Origin: Heterohyrax brucei
Lineage: Eukaryota; Chordata; Mammalia; Hyracoidea; Procaviidae
Direction: 5' to 3'
Length of the DNA: 64,000 nucleotides
Assembly: GCA_028571685.1 (NCBI GenBank)
Contig: CM053144.1
Coordinates: 102,578,171-102,642,170, forward strand
The position numbers were made by a program, and so were the translations under genes. Of this stretch, positions 22,576 to 33,029 are shown in pieces; the first letter of the stretch is position 1; every line of letters starts with the position of its first letter. The notes under the pieces are model-generated. The model was given only the letters and a program-made list of their open reading frames with translations. It ran no database searches and was not told the DNA's origin.

Positions 22576-23219
22576 ACTAGATTTTCTTCAGAATTAATTA
22601 AACACATGCCTGTCTTCAAGTGTTTTCCAGACCTCATCAAATACCCAATGCTGCTTCTCCCCAAATTTATGAAGTCTTCCCCTTGTTCCCCTGTGGTTCC
22701 TAAATTCTGATAGTCTTCCTACCACGCTCTTTATTGTATCAGACGGCACCTTCTCTCATTCACTAAATAAAAATGTACTCAGTATCCCACTTAAAATACA
22801 TGCTGCTGCTTATACTCAAATATTGTAATTGAAGAACTTGTTTATTGCCTTTTGTTTATGTACACACACAACTCTAACATCAGATATTTTCCCACAGGCA
22901 AGTACTGTGTATTTAACTCTCCTCAGATGATTACCAAGCAGCACCATGGAAATGAGGGGCTTTACTGATGCTTTTATTTTTTAAGAAGTTCATGGCAAAG
23001 CAAATATATATTTTATAAGCAGAAAACCACAGACAAATGGTTATTTTAAGTCAAGCTATCAAAAACACATCATCAAGTTACGCAAGGTTGCAGAAAAGAA
23101 CTTTCTAAAACAAGGCACTGGAAATTTCTTTCAAATATCATGTATGGTATGTTTAAAACGCAGCTGTATACAAACATGCTTTTTGAGAAATTCATTTGCT
23201 TCTTACAATGAGATGCTCC
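22576..23219. other. Non-coding, nothing identified
   Basis: No gene-like frame or nameable repeat. Confidence 0.4.
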
Positions 23220-23350
23220 ATCTTCTTCCCAGGATGGTCAGGTCATAGATACTGTACGATATTACGGCTAGAAGGAAACTCAGAAATGTAGTTTTTCCAT
23301 TTAGTAGATACAGAAACTAAGGCTCAGAAAGGTGAAAATAAAAGCAGAGA
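23220..23350 (+). repeat. MIR/L2-type ancient repeat
   Basis: The phrase 'cagaaactaaggctcagaaaggtg' matches the MIR motif 'gaaactgaggctcagagaggt'. The flanks are too diverged to set limits. Confidence 0.5.
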
Positions 23351-24276
23351 ATCATATTGCTTTTATGAGTGAAAACACAGCCTTGAAGTGTGTGAACATT
23401 ATTCAGAATTAGGACCAAAAGGGAAAAATTCTCACACTCCCAGGCTTCCAGCTGACAACACTTTTGTTCACAGCTTAACCTTGAGAATAGATAACGGCCA
23501 CAAGCCAATGGAGCAGAAGGCCAGGGCAGAGAAGGTTGTCACTCGTGCTGACGGCGCACAGTGACAGTAACGGGGGACTGCTCACAGTCCCCTGGGCAAC
23601 GATAGTTCAGCATGGTTCCCCTCAAAGAGTCCAAATTTTAGTTAAATTTTCAGCCACAGCTTGCTTGCTTTTTTTAATAAATAGGCAAGTTGATAATCTT
23701 CTGAGCATTTTATCTCTAGTACTTCAATGGATTTAATCAGCACGCTATGTAACTGTACATTTTCACCACAGTATAAAAACACGTGGTAGCAAAGAGCTAA
23801 CCTCCTCCCCAAGCCTATACCCCACTCTCACCTCTTCCTCTCACCTCTTTCCACACACGCTGGTGCCTGTGTAGACATGCAAAGCAGTGTTTTGGGTCAT
23901 GTTTCATTTACGCCAAGTTTCTTCAGCCTCTGAAATCTTTGCTCTCACACAGTTTCCTGCCGCTGATCTCCTACAGCTGAAGACAATGAGACAATGAGAA
24001 AAAATCTAAGGGCTCATTATACAAATGTGACACCCCATCACACGCGGTGATGAAAATGTAATTCAGCTTTAATTCCAGGAGCCTCCAAGCATTAAGTTTC
24101 ACACAGAACTCACTCCTGTGTTTCTCTTTTACATACCAGCATCACAAAAACAGTTTCTAGAATGACTTTCTTGAGTTCCCCTGGTATTTCTGGGTCTTCC
24201 CATTGTACATTTTAGAAAGCACACAGTTTTATATATTAAATATTATGTATTACATATTATATACCATATATACGGA
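23351..24276. other. Non-coding, nothing identified
   Basis: Unassigned. An AT-rich imperfect repeat of 'tattatgtattacatattata' lies at 24235-24272. Confidence 0.4.
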
Positions 24277-24423
24277 GTCCTGGTGGCATAGTAGTTAATA
24301 GCTTGGCTGCCAACCAAAAGGCTGGCAGTTCAAATCCATCAGCTCCTGCTGGGAAACCCTATGGAGCAGCGCTACTCTGTCCTATAGGGTTACAATGAGT
24401 TACATTCAACTTGATGGCAATGG

Positions 24424-24425
<2 letters not shown>
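24277..24425 (+). repeat. AfroSINE running into a (TG)n tract
   Basis: Head 'ggagtcctggtggcatagta', B-box-like 'agttcaaatcc', body 'ctctgtcctatagggttaca', tail 'cattcaacttgatggcaatgg'. The tail passes directly into the TG microsatellite at 24426. Confidence 0.9.

Positions 24426-24466
<41 letters not shown>
24426..24466. repeat. (TG)n microsatellite
   Basis: About 19 TG units start exactly at the SINE tail, where the SINE's own terminal simple repeat would be expected. Confidence 0.95.
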
Positions 24467-24467
<1 letters not shown>

Positions 24468-24533
24468 ATAGAAAGAGAGAGCTGACAATCTAATTGGAGG
24501 AAACAGCCAAACGAATCCATACAAAAACATACT

Positions 24534-24770
24534 AATGTTGGTTTCCATCAAGTCAGCTCCAACTCACAGCAACCCATATACAACAGAATCAAAAGCTGCC
24601 CTGTCCTTTGCCATCTGCACAATTACTGGTGTGCTCAGTCTACAGTTGTGGCCACTGTACATTTTCGGTACCCTCCAACCTAAGGGACTCATCTTCCAGC
24701 GTTCTATCAGTCAATATCTTATTGTGATCCACAAAGTTTTCCTTGGCTAATTTTCAGAAGTACCTTCTTA
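24534..24770 (-). mobile_element. RTE 3' end fragment
   Basis: Starts 'ttggtttccatcaagtcagct' and has 'cctttgccatctgcacaatta' and 'tcagtctacagttgtggccact', the order of the RTE 3' region seen at 6601, 28700 and 52805. It is too decayed to translate. Confidence 0.65.
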
Positions 24771-25577
24771 GTCTCTCTTAGTCTGGAAGTTTTACAGACA
24801 CCTATCTACCATGAGTGGCCATGCTGGTTTTTGAAATACCAGTGCCATAGCTTCCATCATGACAGTGACACACAGACAGGACAAGCTGACAGACAGGTGG
24901 TTGATACTAACATTATGGTTTATGGACAGTGACCTTGATTCACTGAGTGCTGACTAACGCAGGCACTGTGAGGGGTGCTGAGATACAACAGTTAAGACAT
25001 AAACCTCGTCCCCGGAGCTTTGAATCCACTGACAATTGCTTACCACTAAATCTCCTAACAAAAAGATATGGTCTGGATTTGAGGTTGAGACAAGTGCTAC
25101 CATATGGTATGAGCCAGAGTTTGCTAATGGGCATACTTTTGTACGAGTATAATGTCTTCTATTCCAATTTTCTACCTCTTCTACAGAGAAGTTGGAGTGT
25201 CTTGATCATCTTGATGATTTTCTGCACTAGCAATATAGCATGATTTCAGTAAATACTGGAGGCAGAGATAAATTAATAAACAGCTTCTGCCCTAGAATTC
25301 TGTTATATTTCAGTCAGAGATTCCTTCAAGATTCCTTTAAGATTCCTTCCAGATTACAGAGGCAACAGAAGACTGGCAAAGGTAAAACAAAGATGTGTCA
25401 AAGGAATGATGCTGGGAAGTGCATATAAACTGGTCACCAGAACTTGACTAGAGTGAATCAAGTAGTATACAAGGAATAGACCAGGTGGTGGGCAAGAAAC
25501 AGAACCAATATGAGGAATCCAAAACACTGGCAGTGGTGTTTTCAAAAACCAGATTTCAAGAGGATTGTTGAGTTCAA
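24771..25577. other. Non-coding, nothing identified
   Basis: Includes a short tandem 'agattcctt' repeat at 25318-25352. Nothing else recognised. Confidence 0.4.
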
Positions 25578-25720
25578 GGAACTCAGGCAGCACAGTGGTT
25601 AGGAGATTGGCTGCTAACCAAAGGGCTGGCTGCACCTTGGAAACCTCACAGGGCAGCTCTTCTCTGTCACTGAGTTCACTATGAGTCAGAATTGACTCAA
25701 TAGCAATAACTTTTTTTATT
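25578..25720 (+). repeat. AfroSINE
   Basis: Head 'aaggaactcaggcagcacag', 'ttggctgctaaccaaaggg', body 'gggcagctcttctctgtcac' and tail 'ctatgagtcagaattgactc'. The B-box part is deleted. The 146-codon antisense frame at 25354-25794 crosses this SINE and is not a gene. Confidence 0.8.
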
Positions 25721-26229
25721 GTGTTTGGGTTGAGTTCAAGGTCAGCAAATGTTAATAAAGCAGCAAAGTGAGAAAAATCGGGAGTAAAAACCAAGGTCTT
25801 TTTGAAGGTCTATGGCCCCATCCCCTGGTGCCTCACTTAACAGGGCCAGTAATTGCTACTAACACTTTATATGCAACACTGCCTCATATAACTTTTTATC
25901 CACCAAGATTCTGGACCTCTGCTGTCTAAATCATTAGGAACTTGCCGGTACCCTGGGATCAATTTATTACTCACCTAATCTGTCTAATCCAATCTCCCTC
26001 TTGCTTTGCCCAGGGTCCTTCCACAGGCCCAGACACCTTTGTCAGACCTCTCGTTGCTGGCATGGACTTGCATCCATGTGGAAAGGGTGTTGAAATCATG
26101 AAAATGAATCAAAAGGAAAACAAGTCAAGAAAAGAGACAGCAAAGGACAGTCACAAAGGTAGAAGTAGTGCAGTATACTCCAGTGGAATGCAAAGCGTCA
26201 TTTTATAAACGAGACAGGAGACTTCCAAC
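25721..26229. other. Non-coding, nothing identified
   Basis: No recognisable repeat or exon. Confidence 0.4.
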
Positions 26230-26740
26230 GTTGGGGCAAATAAAGCAGGAGCACATCTGAATGTCACATCTGAATCCAGCTCTCCTGCTTATTGATTGGT
26301 TTGGCTTGGGCAAGTTGAGTCCTGGTTTCAACATAAGAAGAGTAACACTTAACCTCACAGCAGTTTGTAAAGAGCAAACATTGCTGTCATGTGTCACTGG
26401 GTTGACTCCAACTCATAACAACCCTATATGACAGAGGAGAACTCCCCTATCAAGTTTCCTAGGTTGAAATGTTTACGGGAGCAGATAGCCAGGTCTCCCT
26501 TCCTGTGGAGTCTCTGGTGGGTCTGAAGTACTAACCTTTCAGTTAGCGGCCAAGCACTTAACAATTGCTCCATCAGGGCTCCTCTGAAGACTACACAGTT
26601 AATACATTACCTACTACTAATGTACTTTATGTATTAACTTTTAATAATTAGTTATTAATAGTTAATACATGAAAACATTAATAACTTGCACATAGTATGA
26701 ACTCAATTAATATTGGGTATTGTGATAACTATGATAACAA
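26230..26740 (+). repeat. MIR-type repeat split by an AfroSINE
   Basis: The left part 'ttggcttgggcaagttgagt' with 'agtaacacttaacctcacag', and the right part 'aacttgcacatagtatgaact' with 'caattaatattgggtatt', fit the MIR/L2 order ('ttgggcaagtcact..tgcacatagtagg..tcaataaat'). The SINE at 26376-26583 separates them. Confidence 0.5.
26376..26583 (-). repeat. AfroSINE, long subfamily
   Basis: Tail 'gggttgactccaactcataa', body 'tatatgacagaggagaac', the extra middle 'gggagcagatagccaggtct' and head 'gcactt..aattgctccatcagggct' in reverse. Confidence 0.85.
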
Positions 26741-27113
26741 TGGCACTTGCATCCCTTACCCTTTCATATGTATTTGGAATATATGCCAAAGATCTTAAAG
26801 TTGGTATTTATAGGTGCCAAGTCAGTGCCATTATTCTTCCCAGAGGACAAAAAGAGGATTGACTCTGGGAGAGAATACAGGAAGGAGACCTGCTTTATCC
26901 TCATCATTCACAGTAACACATGTTTCTTGTCCAGAGGGAAAAAGTTTGACAGATTATGACATATAGTTGCAGTCAAGAGTGAAAAACAAGCCTGCGGTAA
27001 ATCAGTTTTTAATTTGTTTTTGAAAAATTGGGATCATGCTTTACAATCTTCTGAAATTACTCACTGGCGAGGATGTTATTATAGGGGGCATAATGCTTTC
27101 CCTTACCTCAAAT
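26741..27113. other. Non-coding, nothing identified
   Basis: No recognisable repeat or exon. Confidence 0.4.
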
Positions 27114-27275
27114 GTGGAAACCCTGGTGGTATAGTGGTTAAGAGCTACATCGGCTAACCAGAAGGCTAGCAGTTCAAATTCACCAGGTGCTCCTTGGATC
27201 GTTCTGCAGAGCAGTTCTACTCTGTCCTACAGGGTCGCTATGAGTCAGAATCAACTCAACGGCACTGGGTTGCTT
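27114..27275 (+). repeat. AfroSINE, well preserved
   Basis: Head 'gtggaaaccctggtggtata', A-box-like 'ggtatagtggtta', B-box-like 'agttcaaattc', body 'ctactctgtcctacagggtc', tail 'ctcaacggcactgggttg' and a T-rich run. This is one of the closest matches to the consensus in the window. Confidence 0.95.
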
Positions 27276-27434
27276 TTTTTGTTTTTTGTTTTTCCTCAAA
27301 TACAGCAACTCTCCAATACAGAGCAAGCAGGTTGCTTCTTCCTGTTGTAGATGGGAACTATAGAGCCATGTCCTCTAACCTCTAAGCAATGGCTGGCTTC
27401 CCTTCAGTGGAGTCAGCTATTGCCACACTGTTGT

Positions 27435-27600
27435 TGTTACACGCCGTCAAGTCAGTTCCAATTCACAGGCTATTCATATTCTATAGGTCAGAGTAGGAGC
27501 ACCCCACAGAGTTTCCGAGGAGCCCCTGGTGGATTGGAACTGCTGACCTCTTGGTTAGCAGCTGCAGCACTTCACCACTGTATCACTAGGGCTTCCACTG
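27435..27600 (-). repeat. AfroSINE
   Basis: Reverse copy: 'cgccgtcaagtcagttcc', 'ctataggtcagagtagg', 'ttggaactgctgacctcttg' and head 'ctgtatcactagggcttcc'. Confidence 0.9.
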
Positions 27601-28699
27601 TCACATTAAGTGAATCTGAACTGTGGCTCCTCCCGGCAGCAGCGTGTGGAACATGGCCAAGCTGCTTCCTCCACCCTCGTATTGTCTCCTCTACTCAGTA
27701 CATGCCCCTGGATGATGAGACTGAAAATCAAGTGGGAATTGAATCGAATTTGTTCTAATGGATGAGGAGTAATCAAATGTAGTTGGGTTTTAGAATTTTC
27801 AAAGCTGATGCCAATACCATAACAAGAAAACACCAGAAGTTGACTTCTTGGGAGAGGTCACTGGGCCCAGGACTCTAGAATAGGGTCCCGGAAGCTACAG
27901 ATGGTGACAGTGCTAAGCAGAGGATTAATGATGACAGAAAATACAGAATTCTATTCAGAGAACCCATGCCACCAAACACACTAAGTGTAGAAAGGAAAAA
28001 GATGGTATCTCTAAGACTGTGGTCCTTGGCTGTGTACCCAGGAAGTCTACATTGCTGGGAAATGCTACCGATAAACATAAGGGAGCCTTTGGGATCAGTT
28101 GGCTGAACAGCTTTAACCTGGAACCAAACAGACAGGACTTATTAGGTAAACGGAAAAGCCAAGAGGGCACATTACATTAGCCTTCAGTAGACTGGACATC
28201 ACCAGTAGCCCACCCTGTGTTCATTCCTCTAATCTTCATCCCTGAGACAGTCCTGGTTTCTTTCCAGAAAGTTACACTTCTCCATGCAGCACACAGGCTT
28301 CAGGAAAGCTTACCAATTACCAGTTCCAAGGGTGAGTTTCAGTAGTCTAAATGAAATCCCATTCTCCTGACCAAGGGATTGGTAAATAGTTATATGACTC
28401 ACTGAGACCACAGAAAGGTTTTATTGATCTTCAGCAAAAATTCTCTACATTCTGGAAAAAATTCTGGACATTCCTCAGACATTGTCATTTGTGATTCAAG
28501 TCCCAGAATTTCTGCCAGCCTAGATATGAAATTAGGAGACTGCACTTGGGTGAAGATGGCTAAAGAAATACAGAGAGCTTAGACCATGGGATTAGCTCAC
28601 TACAAAGTCACCGTAACTTGGACTTCTCAATGTACAAAACAATAAAGTGTTTACAGCTGTTGCCAGTCTGAGTTTAGACCTACTGTTCTAAGAGCTAAT
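27601..28699. other. Non-coding, nothing identified
   Basis: About 1.1 kb without a recognisable repeat or gene. Short frames at 27606-28170 on both strands have no family resemblance. Confidence 0.4.
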
Positions 28700-29250
28700 A
28701 ATAATGTTGTTAGGTGGCATGCAGACAGTTCTGACTCATAGTGATCACACATACAATGCAAGGAAACACTGGCTGGTCCTGTGTCATCCTCACGATTGTT
28801 ACTATGCCTGAGTCCACTAGTACAGCCAGTGCATCAATCTATCTCATTGAAGATCTTCTTTCTTTTTGCTGATCCTCCACTTTACCAAGCATGGTGTCCT
28901 TCAGCAAGGACTGATAACATGTCCAAAGTATGTGAGATAAAGAGTCACCACTCTCACTTCTAAGGAGCATTCTGGCTATACTTTTCCCAACACAGATTTG
29001 TTTATTTTTTTAGCAGTCCACGGTATAGTCAACATTCTTTGCCAACACTGTAAATGAAAGGTGTCAGTTCTTCAGTCTTCATTATTCAATGTCCAGTTTT
29101 CACATACGTATCAGGGAACACAGCACTGCTTCAGTCAGGTTCACCTTAGTCCTCAAAGTGACATTTTTACTTTTTAACACTTTAAAGACGTCTTTTGTAG
29201 CAGATTTTCACAGTGCAATGTGTCGTTGGATTTCTTCACCACTCCTTCCT
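28700..29250 (-). mobile_element. RTE 3' part (ORF2 C-terminal region)
   Basis: The order 'gtggcatgcagacagttct', 'cagccagtgcatcaatctat', 'gctgatcctccactttacc', 'atgtccaaagtatgtgagat' and 'gtccacggtatagtcaacat' is collinear with the RTE pieces at 54561-54920 and 63417-63900. It is 5'-truncated and decayed. Confidence 0.8.
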
Positions 29251-29575
29251 AGAACACTCTTCCCTTCCTATCCTCGTTTACTTGACTGATTCCTCACCCT
29301 TCAAATCTCAGCTCACAAGTGCTTTCCTTGAGCATCCCCACCCAAACTCTGGAATAGGTGGCACTCTATGGCTCCTCTAGTGCCCTATGTTTAACTTCAT
29401 CTTAGCATACACCAACTCTGTTGTTACTGCCTATTGTCTGTTGCCCTTGCTAGATGACCATCTTTGGGACAAAGGACTGTTGCCTGCCTCGTTTAAAACA
29501 GCACCCCTTATCCTAGCCCAGTGCCTGACACAGAACAGATGATTTAAGTAAAAGCTACATATCTAAGGAGTACAT
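29236..29575 (+). mobile_element. L2 LINE 3' end, ancient
   Basis: Phrases 'tcaaatctcagctcacaagtg', 'gcctagcccagtgcctgaca' (approximate) and 'gaacagatgatttaagtaa' follow the L2 3' consensus order ('cctcagctcaaatgtcacc', 'cagtgcctggcacatagtagg'). Divergence is high. The junction with the RTE is approximate. Confidence 0.7.
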
Positions 29576-29964
29576 GCTGGTCCTCATTCATCACATCCTC
29601 CACTTAGGGCTACATGCCTGTAAATTCATGTAGGAAAGTGATATATGAACACGAGAGGTACAGGGGCGATAAGGAAGAGACAACAGAAGTGTCACCCTCC
29701 CTTTGTGTAGGAAAAAATATATATATTCAGTCACATAGAAGTTTACCTCCAAGGATGATCATTTCTCTCTTCATCTTTATTTCCATTCCCCCTTTGATAC
29801 TTCGGCTTTGCTAGTCTTTACAGTATGCCCTCCACCATTATGACCTTCTGACTTTAGTTTTCTGAAAACACAGCCTTCACTACCATCTCCTGACCATCCT
29901 CACAACTTTTCTTTTTCTCTTCTGCCTTCTAACACCCATGTCCGTGATACTAATATTCAGATTT
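29576..29964. other. Non-coding, nothing identified
   Basis: No recognisable repeat or exon. Confidence 0.4.
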
Positions 29965-30240
29965 TTCTTTTTTATTTATTTAAATGCATTTTAGGTGAAA
30001 GTTTACACAGCAAATTAGGCTCCCATGTAACAATTTTTATACAAGCTGTTCCATGGCATTGGTTACACGTTTCACAATACATCAACATTCTCATATTTCC
30101 ATTCCTTTGTTCGGTTTCTGTTAATCTAGCTTTCCTGCCCTTCCTTAGATTCCCATCTTCATTTTAGAGTAAATGTTGACCATTTAGTTTCATCTAGTTG
30201 GTCTCAGTAAATGCTGCCTGGCCTCAGCACTCTTCTAAGT
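29965..30240 (-). mobile_element. Old L1 3' UTR fragment
   Basis: Shares 'aggtgaaagtttacac' and the following order with 2915-3330. The T-rich 'tttttcttttttatttattt' at the left is the reversed A-tail. Confidence 0.6.
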
Positions 30241-30899
30241 ACCTATTTCTTGTGAGTGACAGAGTTTTTCAGTTTTATCAGCCCCATACGAGTGCTGGAT
30301 TCTATTCCTTCTAATGTTTTCAGGTGGTTGCTTTTCTGGTGGTTTTCTCACACGCATGTGCTATTTCTGTGCTCAATACCTGAGGGTTTTAGACATCTCT
30401 GTCTGTGAATCTCCCCTTCTTTGTAACTCTTCCCTGCAAACCCAGGCATCTTTGATCTTTCCAGACTCCTATCTCTGTCTCTTAAGCTCAGGGAGTCTAT
30501 TGAGCTCCATCTAGATTCGCTCTTCATGTGCCACAGCCTGGAAATTCTCACAAGGTTATAAGCAGAAATACACAGTGCACCTCATTTGTTTCCTATCTGT
30601 CAGACATTACTGATGTCCAGTGTCTTGAAAACTGTTGTTTTATATATTTTATTCAGTGTTTTGGTTGTTTCAGTTAGATGGTAAATCCTCCCTTGTTACT
30701 CCATTGTGGCTAACAGCAGAAGCTCATTACTCATCTGTTGATTTATAATGGAATGTTAAGATACACTGCTCATACTAGAAATCTGATCTTGTCATTGAAT
30801 GTATGGTATATATTGTATACCACATTTATCTACAAGGTGCTTTCATTTTTACTCTGTTTTCACACCCAAATAAAAACTGACTATTAGAATTCATGTACA
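30241..30899. other. Non-coding, nothing identified
   Basis: The first 300 bases may be more of the L1 UTR. The rest is unassigned AT-rich DNA. Confidence 0.35.
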
Positions 30900-30954
30900 T
30901 TGATAATCACACAGAATACAAATGCACCAGTCAAGACAGAGAGTGGCAGAACAA

Positions 30955-31015
30955 ATAAAAAAACAAACAAATAAATAAATAAATAAACAAATAAAAAAAC
31001 AAAAAAAATAAAGAT
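30955..31015. repeat. (AAAT)n/(AAAC)n A-rich simple repeat
   Basis: Expanded inside the L1 ORF2 text at a point where L1 normally has a short 'ataaaaaaac'. Confidence 0.9.
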
Positions 31016-31224
31016 GCATCAATATGTTGCATACAAGAGACACATCTTAGACACTGAAAACACAAATAGATTAAAAACCACAGGAAGAAAAAAATGCATC
31101 ATGTAAACAGTAACCAAAGAGAGCAAGCATGGCAATGACAACCTCTGATAAAATAGACGTTGAGTCAAAATCCATTATTAAAGGAAGGACATTACATAAT
31201 GATTAAAGGATCAACCAAAAGCAA

Positions 31225-31388
31225 AAGCAAATGCACTGCTGATGAGTCAACTCATAGAGACCCTAAAGGATGAAACAGAACTGCCCCACAGAGTAGAATT
31301 TCTAAGGAGTACCTGGTAGATTTGTACTGCCAGTCTTTTTGGTTAGCAAGTGTGGCACTTAACCACTATATCACCAAGGTTTCCATTA
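31225..31388 (-). repeat. AfroSINE inside L1
   Basis: Reverse AfroSINE: 'actgctgatgagtcaactca', 'ctaaaggatgaaacagaac', 'ggttagcaagtgtggcactt', head 'tatatcaccaaggtttcc'. Confidence 0.85.
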
Positions 31389-31965
31389 ATGGATCAATTC
31401 ATAAAAAGACATAATCATAACAATTCATGTACCCAGAGACACAGCTCTAAAATACATAAAACTCTAACAAAAGAGAAATAGATGGTTCTACAGTAGCAGT
31501 AGATTTAACATACCACTTTTAATGATGGACAGACCAATTCTACAAAGATACAGAAGATTTAAATGACACAATCGAACAAATCAACCTCACAGACATACAC
31601 AGAACATATCACCCAACAGCATCATAATACACATTTTTCTCCAACATACATGGATCACTCTCCAGAACAGATCATATGCTGAGCCATAATGGAAGCTTTA
31701 ATAACTTGAAAAACATGGCAATAATACAAAGCATATTCCCATGATGCTATAAAACTAGAAAATGAGAAAGAACAAGGGATGAAAGGAAACACATGGAAAC
31801 TGGATAAGAACTTTAAAGCTGTTGTGTAATAGAAGAAATTAAAAAAAATTTAAAAGTATTAGAATTAAACGACATTGAAAACACAACATACCCAAAACCC
31901 TGAGACATAGCAAAAGCAGTGCTCAGAGAAGAATTTGTAACAACAAATTCAGTCAAAGCGTAGAC

Positions 31966-32232
31966 TAAAAACTTATTGAAGACAGTGTGAATACCTCTAT
32001 GTTCCCAAGAACATATTTTCTAGAGCATATTCTGGAATCTGGATTCTATTTTTGTCCATTGGCTTATCAGCCTCTCTCTCACCCCCAGAGACACAATATT
32101 GTCTTACTCTTTTTGTACTCCAAAGAAATTCTTACAATGCTCAGGATACAGTAGGTATCCAATATGTGTTCACTGAACTAAACAGCATGTGTGAATTCAT
32201 TCATTTATAAAGATTAATCTCCTATGTCTATG
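31966..32232 (+). repeat. Possible L2/MIR tail
   Basis: The phrase 'caggatacagtaggtatccaa' followed by 'atgtgttcactgaact' resembles the L2 3' terminus. The rest is unassigned. Confidence 0.4.
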
Positions 32233-32395
32233 TGGGAAACTCCGGTGGTCTAGCGTTAAGTGCTATGTCTGCTAACCAGAAGGTTGGCGGTATGAACTCA
32301 TCAGGTGCTCTCTGGAAGCTCTATGGAGCAGTTCTACTCTGTCTTACAGGGTTGCTGTGAGTTGAAATCGACTTAGTGGCAGTAGATTTTTTTGG
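32233..32395 (+). repeat. AfroSINE with imperfect TSD
   Basis: Head 'gggaaactccggtggtctag', body 'ctactctgtcttacagggtt', tail 'gaaatcgacttagtggcagt'. Flanking 'tgtctatgtgg' and 'tgcctatgtgg' look like the target duplication. Confidence 0.9.
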
Positions 32396-33029
32396 TTTAT
32401 GCCTATGTGGCAGGAATTGTTTGAGAAACTTGAAATACATCATTGAATGAATTTGACAAATTCCTTGGCCTTGTGGATTTTATACCCTAGTAGTGAAACA
32501 GAAGAAAAAAACAACAAATAAATATATATTAATGTAATATAATATCAAAAAAAAAAACTTAAGCAAAAAGAGACAAAGCCAACATGGTGCTATAGAAGCT
32601 CCACACCATTATGCTACAGCAAAGACCCCCCAAAAGTAAAACAGTTCCAATCATTAACCCCAGAACTCTAAGCGTCGGATAAAGAAATAAAAAACTCAGC
32701 TAAGCACTGAATGGAGAAAGAAACTGACTCAGAGCAGAGAATGAGGAGACCTACAGAGTGGAGGTCCCCTACAAGCTAAGGCGACACAGACATGTCCTCT
32801 TGGACTTCTCAGCCATCAATGATGGCAACCATGGAATATGAGAAGGCAACTTCACAGAGCTCCCAGCAGGAGAAACTGCACCCAGTAACCAGGGATACAT
32901 GCTTTCCCACACCCCGTCCTTCTTTCTTCCATGCCTTCCAGTAAGCCATGGGTCACTTGACAAAGTTTCCTGACACTTGGATCTGCCCCACCCCCAAGGG
33001 TCAGTTCCTTCAGTGCCATGTTTATTTGT

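Larger units (their letters stand above)
30900..31965 (+). mobile_element. Old L1, ORF2 endonuclease region
   Basis: L1 endonuclease-domain sequence is recognisable: 'gttgcatacaagagacacat', 'tggatcactctccagaacag' and 'aaaacacaacatacccaaaa'. Many stops break it. A simple A-rich tract (30955-31015) and an AfroSINE (31225-31388) interrupt it. It lacks both ORF1 and the RT region here. Confidence 0.85.

Noticed and set aside
25354..25794. A 146-codon antisense frame
   Set aside because: It crosses an AfroSINE and has no family resemblance, so the openness is chance.
27114..27275. A tRNA gene, because of A-box and B-box-like text
   Set aside because: The boxes belong to the tRNA-derived head of an AfroSINE. 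There is no cloverleaf with a proper anticodon stem.
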